A DNA stretch of 64,000 nt from assembly GCA_963924555.1 (NCBI GenBank), contig OZ004581.1:4806338-4870337 (forward strand). Direction: 5' to 3'. The translations under genes were made by a program, and so were the position numbers. The first letter of the stretch is position 1. Each line of letters starts with the position of its first letter. The notes beneath the pieces were generated by a model. It saw only the letters and a list, made by a program, of their open reading frames with translations, had not been told where the DNA came from and did not search any database. Positions 23,501 through 35,257 of the stretch are shown in pieces. The stretch comes from Crambe crambe (taxonomy: Eukaryota > Porifera > Demospongiae > Poecilosclerida > Crambeidae).

Positions 23501-24228
23501 TATGGCAGTGCTGGAGGCAACTATGCATGCGTGGTACATATACATCTTAATAGTAGCATGTACACCCACGGAATAATATATTGCATGCATGTCATGCATG
23601 TCTTAAAAAAATGGAGTAGGCCTAGTCACCGGAAACAACTTGTGTGCGTGTGATTTTGATATTAAGTTTAATCTAATGCCAAAGCTAGAAATTAGTCATT
23701 CACCATCACAATCTTTTTCCATTCTAGACACACTTTCAATCTATCAAGGAATTATCGAACCTAATGACATTGAAGTATCTACTCTCTCTAGTGGTTTAGT
23801 GATTTTTGACCTGGATACAGACAACAACACCAGCTATTTCTTAGACTGTAATACCACTCAAGGGAGTAGAGAGAGCTTATCCTGGTCTAGTTTCCCACAA
23901 TATGCTGATGTCGTTATCAGTGAGATTCCCAATGGAACAAGAATATCAATGGTTGCATTCAGTGAGCAAGATCTTGGAAAGTATACATGTACAGATGAAT
24001 CAAGTGGAGAGTCTATCAATAGTGTTCTCACTCAAGGTATTGAAGTGTATAGCTAGTGAGTTTTTTCAGTGGTTAATAGTCAATTAATTAGCTCTAGTGC
24101 ATGGCACCCACATGACCTTTAATCGTACAAATTCAACTTCAAACCATATACCAGTGAGCAAGTGAGTATTTTCTCTCTTGATTATTAATGTATCAACCCT
24201 AATTTCAAGTGTAACAACAACAACAAGA

Positions 24229-24282
<54 letters not shown>

Positions 24283-27200
24283 CTACTACTACTACTACTA
24301 CTACTAGTGTTAGCTAAAGGCTACTGTAGCTGAATATGAATATAAACAACACTGAGTTTATCAATACTTGATTTATTGTAGATTTATTGGCTGTTGTCCC
24401 AGCACAATCAGTAGTAGCTGCTAAAAATGGAGGTTTTGTCAATCTGAAGATTTACGTGGCAGGGCAACCAGAAGTCAAAGCTGAAGAGATTCACTGGTAC
24501 CGACCAAATGGTAGTGAGATATTAGCCAGAGAGGGGATCCTTCATGACCACTCCACAAGATTCTTTCTTTATTTTGTACGAGAAGAAGATGCTGGGAGAT
24601 ACACCATAAAAATAATGAGGAATGTAAACTTAACCAATATTTCCACAACTTTCAATATATTGGTAAACGGTGAGTGCATGCGGTAGTGTTATATAATGCA
24701 ACAAAATGGATTGTCTTTATCTTCAGTTAGCTACCGTAAATTGGATGTTGATTAATTTTTGTGGTCATGTTCAACAATAAAAATTAATTGCATGAAAATT
24801 AATAGTGTAAAGCATGTAAGCTGTAACAATGTAAAGCATGTAAGCTGTAACAATGTAAAGCATGTAAGCTGTAACAATGAAAATTGTAAACATGACTAAT
24901 GAAAATTTCACAATTTGTGGTAGTTAGTGTGTTCATGGTTCATGATAGCTGATTTGCTAGATTGTTTGATTTGCACGAATTCATGGTGTAGTTATAGCTC
25001 TGATCATAATGAACAAGCTTATCTTCTAACCCCCCTCCCCAGCACCTCCCCCCAGTATGTTCAAGTTTTTTACTTGCTCTTCTCTTATAATAAATACAGA
25101 AGCAGCCTCAATCACTCACTGGCCTCCGAGTCTAATCATAACTCGTGAGAGTGAGGTGGTCAACTTGACATGTGTAGCAAGGGGATCACCCGAAATGGAA
25201 GTGGCAATTTTAAGTGGCAACACTACACTTGTCTCTGAGAGACCAATGAGCGGCCAAAGTGCAATTAGTACACTGGAGGTGGGCTATACTTTCTTCGGCA
25301 TCAATAAAAGTGATGAAGGAAATTATAGCTGCACTTTACATGATGAATTGTTATTGAACAATGGTTCCTCCAAACAGAAACATTTCAGTATTATTGTGCA
25401 AGGTACATTTGCAATTTCATTGTTGGCTATCCAATCTCCAGATTTGATAATAGATGGTGATGAATCACTTATAGCTGCAGTAGACCCTATCCAGCCCTCA
25501 CTTATACCATCGGCCTCACTTCCAAATCATGACTACATGCTAATTTACATGCATGTTATAGTACATGCATGTTACAGTACATGCATGTTTGGAATTAAGT
25601 ATAGCTAGCTACAGGGTGAAGCATCTACACCACAGACACAGGGCAGCTGCTGCAACATGTATAAACCATAATTATGGAAACCATTTACCACCAGATCTTG
25701 ACTCATTCTAGAGCATATGTAAATTCACAAATTTCATAATATCCAATTTGGGTCGGTCCCATTGAGTACAGTATAGTTACGTGACTTGCTATTACAAGCT
25801 CCACCCCTTTCCCATGCCTTAATAGGTGCTAATAGGGGAATGGGAGCTTAAGGGTAAGCCTGACCCAATAACTACCGATCACATCATCTGGCAAGCCAGA
25901 CGATGGAGAAATTAATCCAATTGGCTGGTGATGAATGACTATGCTGTCATTTACTCTATTATTGTTGCAGTACTACCACAGATTGTTATAGTAGTCAAGG
26001 ATTTCATTGGACTCCAGTCAAGAGATGAAAGATCTTTTCCACTCTCAATTGAGTTCTCCATTATAAATGCCTCACCACCTGTTAGGCTGTCGGGAATTCA
26101 ATGGCAGTATTCCAACTACTCCACAGAGAATGCTACTACAGACTTGATACAAACATCATCCGGCTTGTTGGATGATGGAAAATTCACTCTCTCACCTGAT
26201 CTTCAAACTCTAACTTTGCAAAGATTGATGGTTGTAGACAAAGGAGAGGCTATTATCACAGTCACTAATCCAGCTGGAAGTGATACTGTTAATGTGGATA
26301 TTGATATTGAAGGTGAGTCTCATTCATTTCCAAGTGTAATTATATAGCTAGTGCATGCACCCGTGGACACCGAACACTTAGAAATGCACAGCAAGTGTGA
26401 AATATCAGTTAATTGTATTATATACGTATGTTGCTGCTATATATTGCATTTTGCTAGCTATAGCTAGCGCTGTTTGTTTCAATTACAAATAAATAGCACT
26501 GTTGTATCTTTAGCATACAGATGAATAGCTTTTATCCAGCCATAATTTTTTAGATGTGCTTTATCTCTTTAGATGTGCTTTATCAAGCACCCTGTTTGAG
26601 CTCACCGTATGTACAAGTTAGGCTACATGTATGCATTTTTGAATGTTTGTATGCAACCATTGTATGTAGAGTATCAAAACATATTTAAATGGATTAGCTA
26701 GCTCTGTTTACCTGTGGCTCCTTCATTATTAGTGTCTAGGCGTCAACCTACAGATGTGTTCCTGTCCATAATGAGCATACAGTGGAACCTCCAAATAATG
26801 GACACCCAGTCTTTGTCCTTTGTTTGAGAGGTTTGTTCTCTTTCGGACTGTTCAACTGCAAAGAAACAATTTTTTGAGGTTAATGGTTAACAGGCCATGG
26901 TAGTATTGACTATGATAGATATGTAAGAAACTCAGTGGGCATTATATTATCCATCTGCAGGGTTTCATCTACTGGGGGTGCAGAGGGGAAGCCCCCCCCC
27001 CCAAACCCTCAATCTTCCCCCCCCCCCCCCAAACTAACCAAGGGTACTCCCTTTGGTGACCACAGGTTGTTACATAGTCACCAAAGGAAGTAATTAAGGG
27101 GATACTTTAGCATTTTTAGCTTCATGCTTCGCACTTCACGGTTTGCGTGGGAGGGGGCACATTCCCCTCCCACACCCTCCCCTTTGCTGTGGCCTATGGC

Positions 27201-30200
27201 CACGTGATCGGTGAACTTCCCCCCCCCCCCAACGTGAAATTCCTAGATGAAACCCTGATCTGTCTAGGTGCATAGCTTTTAGCTAGCAGTATAGCATTAA
27301 TTTTATTGGTAAAATGTAGCAGAATACATTATTAATGCATCTCGTAATATAGCTGAACCTCTACTTATTCATCAATCTGAGAACTTGGAACTGGTAGCAG
27401 GAAATACAGCTTCATTCACATGCATTGCTGATGGAGTCCCATTACCAAACATCATCTGGCTCCATAATGAAAGACTAATTGTGCCTGCCCTCAGTCATCG
27501 CATCAGAATAATGCCTGAAATTGTAGATTCAATATTTCGTCCAATGATTTCAGTGGCTCTTAACAGCACTCTGATCATCAATGACCTTCAACCTCGAGAT
27601 GCAGGGGATTATTCATGCATTGCTGAACCGAATTCTATGGCAAGTGACATTGAAGCAAGAAGGGAACTTTCTCAGCCCTTCACCCTACAGATAAATGAAA
27701 GTAAGACAACCAGAAAGCTGGGATAGATGTAGGGTAAAATTTGAGGTATTTGAGGTAATAAATACCGTACCATGAAATCCACACAACTTAGCTGGTATCG
27801 TGTGGTAGGCATGAACTCTGAGCTTATTGATTATAATATTCAGATGTGTGCAATGTCAATAAAATAATGTGGTAGTATGCCAGCCTATAAAGTTATGGTC
27901 ATCGTGTCTGTTATAGGTTATGTGGATTATTGTGCCTCGGATCCATGTTTGAATGAAGGTACCTGCATCAGTCTAAAGACTGGCTACTTGTGTGAATGTG
28001 TGGAAGATGACTGGAGTGGAAGAGACTGTGGAAAGGGTGAGTAAAATCCTGTATTTGTGTCCCAGTTATGAGCATTGTACCCACTAAAATTTCTTTAAGC
28101 TGTAAAGTTGTGAACTGAAGAATTGAGTTTCTGTTTTTTAATTCAGCGAGCGAGCGAGCTGACTTTCAGGTCATGACTCATTGAAATTGTAAAATATAGG
28201 TCTACACTCCAAAATGCTCCAGGTGTACATACCATGCATGGTATGTGTCCCAAATTAGTAGTACTGTGGTGCATAATGCGCATGCTCCAATTGTAATGAG
28301 CTAGATTGTTTTCTACAGCCTTTTGTCATAGAGGCTCTAGGCTTATCTAAGTGCTTGTGGTAAGCATTTACCGCTTTCTATGTATGGAGCTTCCTGGTTG
28401 GAACCTGCACATGGAAGACAGTGAAAACGGTTTCTGGGAGTCCATCATTTTGCTTGAGAATCATTAATGCCATGAGTTATACCCCCCCCCCCCCCCCCCC
28501 CCCCCCAGACAGCATAATACGTGGGTAGCAATTTAGGTAAGCTTGAAAATAATAGTTGCTCAGTATTGTATTATTGTATATAGTTATAATGGGACAAGAA
28601 GAGACCATGATAACAAAGCCTCCAGTGCTCCTGGATTTTCCGTCATTATTTGGCAAACTTAACTTGACATGCGATGTAGTTGGTAATCCACAGCCTGAGA
28701 TCTCCTGGTATAAAGATGGAATTCTGCTGAAAGGGGAGAGGCTGCCTTACTTGCTGCTGGATGAAGTCAACATTGAAGACAGGGGGAACTACTATTGTGG
28801 TGCTTCTAACTCTGTAAACAGTACAGCTGAATCTCATGAAGTTGTGGTCAACATTAAAGGCATAGTGCAGTACACAACTGAACTGAGTGTTGAATCAGTT
28901 ACTAGGAGAAGGAAGAGACAGGATCCATTGCAGGACCAACAGGACATCATGAATAGCATCATTAACCAAGTAAGAGATGATAACACTTTTTAAACATTGA
29001 TGGCTTGCCTATTGGAGTAGTCAAAATAGAGTGTGAATAGACCAGAATATAATATTTCTGATAGAACTGTTGGGCCAAAACCCGACCAGCATGATCGCTT
29101 GAGCCACTGAAACATGCATGCCCACAAGTGATAGTACAATAGTGTTCTGGACAATTAATTCTCTCAAATAGCATCTCCTACAGAGAGAAACAATAGTAGC
29201 TGTGGTCACCTTTTTCTATCTATGGTTATAGTAAAAAAGTTCGTAGATTAGGAAAATCTTTTCTTCTTTTCTTACTATCATCTCTATCCCAGAACAGGAA
29301 CCATGGATGAATAATTCTGTACTTTCCAACCCCTACAGCTTTTGATGCAGTTGCCAGGTACTGTGGTTGGTAATGCCATGATCACATCTGTGCAAGGAAA
29401 GATTCCTACCAACTCTTCAAATGACATGAATAACTCCACTGTCCCTGTCATAGTCACACTAATGAGTCCAAGTGGAGGAAGTCCAGAACTGACTCAACAA
29501 CTAGAAACTGTCTTTGGGAATGCTATAGATGAGATTTCAAGAAACACAAATGGCATTAGTGTTACATTCTCTGCCATACAAAGATTTGGTTAGTTTATTA
29601 ACTGAGTTCACTAGCATAGCCTCTCACCCTCTTCTTAAATTATGTGTACGCATGTTGATCTTTAATAATTCAGGAAATCTTGTCTTTTAGCATTTAATAT
29701 AGATATAGCTACCAAAGCAATCATTATTTGTAGCTACTAGGCATTTGCTGAACTCTATGTATAGATGGTTGTGAAGCTGAAGACACCATCATCCCATCTG
29801 TTGAGCATGGAGGCATTGACATCACCATACAATGGCCCGAGGCTACTATAGGGGAGGTAGTGACTCTACCTTGTCCATGTGGAAATCTCTCTGCTGGCTC
29901 AGTGAGGAGAGAGGCTGTTCGAGTGTGTGGAGGAGATTTCAATTCAGGAGGAATGTGGGAGGAACCACTGCAGATGGCTTGCAATCTCAGTAGTACAGCT
30001 CGAAGATTATGCCAAGTGGCTGATGTAATTATGTAACTCTAACCTTTTAATGCAGAATCCCTGAAACACTAGTAACTCCTTAATTATAGAGACTGTCCTT
30101 AGCCTCGTGCCCAGGCCATTTGATTGGGCCTGGGTACAAAGCTAAGACTGTGCTACTCAGAACCTGTCCCAGATAATAGCAAGCTTTCTTGTAGAACAGC

Positions 30201-33200
30201 TAGTAACTTGATCTATACTAGTTTAGTTTTGTTATAACTGATGTGGAATTATAATATGCCCTATGGCTAGCTTATAAGAAAAAAATGTAGGAGATATTCA
30301 AATTTTATATAGCTTTTAAGTGATCCTGGAGCAGCTGCTTCTAAGTTGGAAAGCATCACCAACAACACAGAGAATCTTGGTTTGGTGGAAGTTGGGGTAG
30401 CGACAACTCTTCTGAAGTCAATAGCTTCTAATCCCATGACATTACAAGATAGAAATGTAAGATATTAGACATAATAGATGTAGCTAGACAGTATACAGAC
30501 ATGTTATTTATGAAGTAGCTATTATGCATGTGACTTGACAACCACTATCTTACTATACTAAGGATTGAGTTTGTTTCAGTGTAGTATAGACTTGCTACAC
30601 ATGAAGAACCTGATATATATAATAGCTATGACGTACTAGAGAATGTGTGTGTGATGTTTTCCCCAAGAGCAATCAGCACATAGCTATAGCAGAAAAATGG
30701 AAAAGACAAAGCTAGAGGTCTGCATTACTACTCTCAATGCATGGTGAATATTTAGGGGAGATTCTGACAGATTCTGTCACTGTTATGTGTAATATTAATG
30801 CATGACAAATATGAAATTCCAGAAAGAAGCTTCCTGATACCTACAGTATTGGTACAGTACTACAATCATGCAACAGTTATAGTCATTCAACTATATGCAA
30901 GAATAGTGGAAACCTATTACAAAAAGCCTTTTTCCAAAAAATCGGCTCAATTTAAACACTCAAAAACACCACTGGCTCCGGAATAGTTATAACAGATAGA
31001 CAGACAGACAGACAGAAGGATAAACTGACTACTATAACCCTTGTGCATGTGCAGAGGGTTAATAATGGAACCTTACTCTTACATACCACATTCACCTTCC
31101 ATAAAAGTGAGATTCCGGAAGCATCTACATGGGAAACCAATTAGCTATCAGGTATTATGTTTCACATCATTACTTCGAATTAAGTGATGACATCATTAAA
31201 ATTACTTATATACCATTGGTTAAAATTTTGACTTTTATTCCATGAAAATTGTGCTGTAGAGTAGCTATGTACATACAACAGAGGGTGAGGGAGTTTTAGT
31301 ACATACAGTAAGTTTGAAACTCACCCACTTCTTATTATAATTATGATAGGTATCTGAAGCTATTCTTGGGACAGTGGACAATATAATGGCAGTTGATCCT
31401 TCTGTGTTGCAAGCTGGCCAGGCTGAGTACAATGCATCTGCAAGGTCTGTTTACTATTGCATAGAGCAACTCAACTCATGAGAGTGAAGTTATACAGCTA
31501 TCAGGCACAACCAGAGAACATAGTATGGCATGATGCATTATGATGCATGTGATCCAACATTGGTTATACAGTAGCACAAATAATTATAGTACCCCCATGA
31601 TAATATGGACTCCCTGAAATGTCTAATATTTGTGGGGGGAAATGTTGTGTGCATGTAATAAATGAGAGCATTTTTTCTTCCTGAAATGTTTAATATTGGT
31701 GGGGGAAAATTTTATGGTATTAATTTTAATAATCACAGGGCCAGAAATGAGAGCATTTTTCTGGTTCCAGAATTATTTTAATTGAGATTCTACTTTGCAC
31801 TGTATTTCTTTAAATAGCCATGCTCTTCATTTATATTGCAGGATACTGAATGTTGTTAATGCAGTGGGCTTGAATATACCAATTCCTGAGAACAAGACAA
31901 GTGTGGTGGTGTCTAAACACGTACTATCTCTTGCTGTGAGAAATATACAAGTGGATCAATTCAGTGGACTAACTTTCAGTGCTGCTTTGGAATATGATTC
32001 ACTTGATAAGATTCCAGGACAATCATTGAGTTATGAAAGAGATAATAATTCAGTATCATCTATTGCTATTCCAGATAACATATTCCAGGACATAAATTTG
32101 AACCAGTCAGATATAAGGATCATTAATGTGATATACTTAGCAGAATCTTTATTTTTACGACGTAATGAAAGCAATTTCACAGTCGGTGGAATTATCGCAT
32201 CTGTCTCCATTGGCAACAAGTCTGTAGAAGGACTTCAGGATCCTATAATGCTGAACTTTACCAAGAGGCCCGAAGTTGAGAATGCAACAAATGCATCCTG
32301 CAATTTCTGGGATCCATTGGCTGACGGTTAGTTCATAGCCTATTGCAAGGTGCGTGATTACAATGACATCATGTTTTTATCTCTAGAGGGATTTGGTGAC
32401 TGGTCAAGTAGAGGTTGTAGAGTTGCTATGGAAACTGAAGAAATGGTGGCATGTGAATGTGACCATCTCACCAATTTTGCCATCTTAATGGTGAGTTGCT
32501 GGTCCAACTTTAATGTGTACATAGAATGCTATAGCATTACTATACTGTATCCTGTTGAGTTAGACATCTCTACAAAGTTTCCACATCAAACACTGCAGGG
32601 AAAGGGGGTAGGAGAATATAATACATACATACATACATACAGCACTACAACATGTATAATACTATAATGAGGTGCATATGCCTCCATCACTGCCCTTTTT
32701 ATGTATTTTCTACAGGATGTCAGTCCCCAGTTTGACATTTCACCCCCACCTGCAGTTGTTTACACCTTGACCTCTCTCTCATACATTGGAGTTTCAGTCT
32801 CCACTGTATGTATCTTCATTACAGTTCTCACTTATCTTTCCTCAAAAAAGTTGCGTCATGCCAAAAACACACCCCTCCTCATCAACTTCTGTTTTAGCTT
32901 GCTTGGGATATACACTACATTCATGATCAGCTCAAGAGTCACCAAATATGTTATCATATGCTCAATCGCTGGAGCAGGAGTGCATTATTTCATGCTGGTT
33001 ACTTTCTTCTTAATGGCTGCAGAAGCCTTGGATCTCTACGTTTACTTGGTGATTGTCATTGGAATTCCATCCTTCTTCAAAAACAGATATGCCCTAAAGG
33101 CTGCTCTCTTATCTTGGAGTGAGTGAAATCAGCTTATTAATTACAATGGTTCAATGGAGTAAGGGGGCTTGCCATGGGAGTCCCCAGTGGTAGCTGGCTG

Positions 33201-34417
33201 AAAAGTTTAAGGTCTCTCCTTTCATTTATCCCCAAACCCACCCTTTATCTACATCCTTGTTCAAAGTGGATGATAGTTTGGGTATAACAGAGGTGTTGGA
33301 AACAAGATTTGATTGGTCAGGCCCAAAATTGAAATGTAATCCAGAGCATCATAGGACACTTAAAATAGTCACTGATAATAATTAACCTTTCCTGTGTCGA
33401 CCAGTTCCACCGCCTATGAATAAATCTTATGGAGTTTAACTCTCAACTAATGTTTTTCAGGTGTACCTCTTGTGATCACTGGAGTGTGCATTGGCCCTAA
33501 ATGGATCAACTATTATAACAAAGAATTGTGAGCTTTAGCACAGTTATAAGCACTATGGCATGTGTTCAGCTATTATATGTAGCGCTTTTTGTATTCGTCA
33601 TTGATTTTGGAGGTTTCATGATTGTTATGAATGTAGGTGTCGTCCTTACGGTCTTCCATTTTACATTGGACTCATTGGGCCATTTGGTGTGATCTACATC
33701 TTCATTTGGATCATGTTTCTCCTCATCATCTTCTCGCTCCTATGCAAGGAAGATAGAGCTAAAGTTGGTGATGAAGACAAGTCTGCATGGCTGAGAATGA
33801 GAAGGAGATTTATTGTAGTCGTGTCTCTGTGCGTTCTGTTTGGAATTGGTTGGGGGGCTGGAATTGCTGCCACTGAAGGATTCAGGAATTTAGTAGTAGC
33901 TACAATCGTACAGATCATTTTTATTGTCCTCACAGCTTTCCACGGACTGTATCTGTTCTTGATGTATTGCTTGCGACTAGAAGATGCTCGAAATCAATGG
34001 AAATTGTGGATGAATAAACTGTTCTGCAATGAATGTCAGAAAAAAGACCTGATTCAGTCCACTTTGTCGAAATCTTCCAAGCTAAGTACGTTTCCCAGAG
34101 GCAATGAAGTAAAATGTAAAGAAACTGCCATTTCAAGCACTCTTGAAAAGGTGAGCAGTCATCCCATTCATAAGCAAAACGATAATATCACTAAACAAAG
34201 TGAAGCAATAGTTCTTGAATCTATGCGATCGGAGAATATCCCACAGATGGTAAGAAGTCAAGATGTTTTTAATGAAGAAGATGAAGAAGAGTATAAAGAA
34301 GCAGATATCACTGCAGAAGCTGTAGCAGAGCAAGGTTTCACTATTGTGTGCGAAGTTGACTTGCAGAATGAGATTATTATCAAGAAACCAAGTTATAAGA
34401 ATCAAGCTGAAATGTGA
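20515..34417 (+). CDS. Adhesion GPCR B: EMI, EGF, 5 Ig, EGF, Ig, HRM, GAIN-GPS, 7TM; intact
   Basis: The best-supported model in the window. Exons: 20515-20582, 20654-20746, 20819-20922, 23265-23360, 23728-24036, 24382-24669, 25100-25402, 25971-26312, 27353-27700, 27917-28036, 28584-28969, 29339-29588, 29765-30024, 30313-30456, 31350-31444, 31842-32326, 32387-32490, 32716-33118, 33461-33527, 33637-34417. They total 5046 nt, 1681 residues plus stop, without an internal stop. Approximate residues: signal 1-22, EMI 23-88, EGF 89-120, Ig1-5 121-650, EGF 651-690, Ig6 691-819, linker 820-902, HRM 903-989, GAIN 990-1230, GPS 1231-1265, 7TM to 1550, tail to 1681. One junction (20746/20819) needs a GC donor. 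The gene should encode a cell-surface receptor cleaved at the GPS. Ligand and G protein are unknown. Confidence 0.88.
21074..21860. mobile_element. Foldback element in gene B intron
   Basis: Outer arms AAACCACCGAC...TTCAACCAG (21075-21110) and the inverted CTGGTTGAAGCATCGGTGGTTT (21836-21857). A stronger inner inverted repeat joins 21540-21635 with 21675-21790 (GTAGGGATGACCATTGCTCA arms). The open frame across it is an artefact of the palindrome. Confidence 0.75.
22233..22495. mobile_element. Inverted-repeat element in gene B intron
   Basis: Arms AACTTAGCAACGCACTAACC...GGAGGTAGCTGTAGC and their complement ending at 22495. The core has tandem GGTTGGAGCAGACTGGAACAG units. Confidence 0.75.
22504..22644. 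mobile_element. Hairpin MITE-like element abutting the previous one
   Basis: GTTAGACA...GGGGTCTACTGTATTTAGACA is mirrored by TGTCTAAATACAGTAGACCCC...TGTCTAAC. No coding capacity. Confidence 0.75.
24215..24306. repeat. (CAA)n(CTA)n microsatellite
   Basis: Compound trinucleotide run in the intron before Ig2 of gene B. Confidence 0.9.
24807..24878. repeat. Three-copy 24-bp tandem repeat
   Basis: GTAAAGCATGTAAGCTGTAA plus CAAT, three exact copies, in the intron after Ig2 of gene B. Confidence 0.9.
26740..27345. repeat. Low-complexity C-rich intron segment of gene B
   Basis: Several C runs (about 26988-27002, 27019-27030, 27218-27230) with a GGTGACCAC/ACCAAAGG inverted motif between them. Nothing coding is seen. 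A further long C run lies at about 28482-28506. Confidence 0.5.
28584..32490 (+). other. Gene B Ig6, linker, HRM, GAIN and GPS exons
   Basis: Ig6 (28584-28969) ends with RRRKR encoded at 28904-28918, a furin-type motif about 16 residues before the exon end. The linker exon is 29339-29588. The HRM exon is 29765-30024. GAIN exons are 30313-30456, 31350-31444 and 31842-32326. The GPS exon 32387-32490 carries [13 protein letters not shown], with the predicted cleavage Thr codon at 32470-32472. Confidence 0.87.
32716..34417 (+). other. Gene B 7TM domain and cytoplasmic tail
   Basis: The 403-nt first 7TM exon is almost identical in protein sequence to that of gene A. The small 67-nt exon (33461-33527) and the last exon complete the bundle. 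The tail of about 134 residues is Glu/Ser/Lys-rich and ends [11 protein letters not shown]. No PDZ-ligand consensus is obvious. Confidence 0.88.
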
Positions 34418-35257
34418 TGAAATTTTCAGTGACTAATGTATGTAGCTAAAAGTCATTATAATTATAGTAGCCATAGGCAAGCTGCAAAATTTTTTTATAT
34501 TAGCAAACTTATAACTGTAGTGAGTAAATATGTTTTGACTATCTAGCTAGCTATTGTATGTCAAGTAGTTATGCATCAACACATTTGGACCTATATCATG
34601 GCATGAGACTATATAAATTGCAATTAACTCTGCATAATTTGTCATCTTCCACAATTGAGCCGTCTGTTCATCTGTTATAAATATCAAAATCAGATGGCTA
34701 CTCTTAGCTAGCTAGTTTCTGCTCTGAAATAACAAGCTAGCTACGTACCAACTGATACTAGCTGTAGTGCTCTGGAAAATCGCTGCCTTTGACTGTGGTC
34801 CTCATTTTATCTTGATGCTGTTGCATGCTATAGTCATTATTACTCCGCGCGCGCATGCGCAGCAAGGGGTAAAGCATATTATATGCCAAAAATTTTGAAA
34901 AACCACCTAAACTGCGTAAATCGTTACTATTGTGATGGTAGAAGACTTACCTCTCAAATATAGCTCCACAACAGTAGTCTAACTTGGCAAACCGCCTTCA
35001 TTGCCGAACAGAAATCACAAGTTCTAGCGAGTTCTAATTAAACGTAAGCTTATGTAGCTAATTCGTTCCGTACCTACTACAGAATTTATACGGCATTACA
35101 AAATTCGCGCGGAAAATCTCTTGTTTACGTAGTTATTGGATACTGTAAAGATGTACTATCGAATTTTTTGGGCAATCACTAGCTATATAATACACTAAGT
35201 TATAGTAGGTTATAATTTACTGTCATTGTTCAGGATCTTAATTAAGTAGCCTTCATT
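34418..35257. other. Convergent intergenic region between genes B and C
   Basis: 840 bp holding the 3' ends of both genes. I see no clear AATAAA on either strand at a sensible distance, no open frame and no repeat beyond AGCTAGCT-type sequence. Confidence 0.5.

Larger units (their letters stand above)
23728..28036 (+). other. Gene B Ig1-Ig5 and EGF exons
   Basis: Each module is one phase-1 exon: Ig1 23728-24036, Ig2 24382-24669, Ig3 25100-25402, Ig4 25971-26312, Ig5 27353-27700, EGF 27917-28036. Ig2 and Ig4 lack the cysteine pair, and Ig3 lacks the core Trp, as in gene A. Ig3 is nine nucleotides longer than in A, with an insertion before the F-S-I strand ([10 protein letters not shown]). Confidence 0.82.

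Noticed and set aside
24215..24306. Possible CRISPR-like array among tandem repeats
   Set aside because: Microsatellite units without spacers in an animal genome. No array of repeats with unique spacers is seen anywhere in the window.
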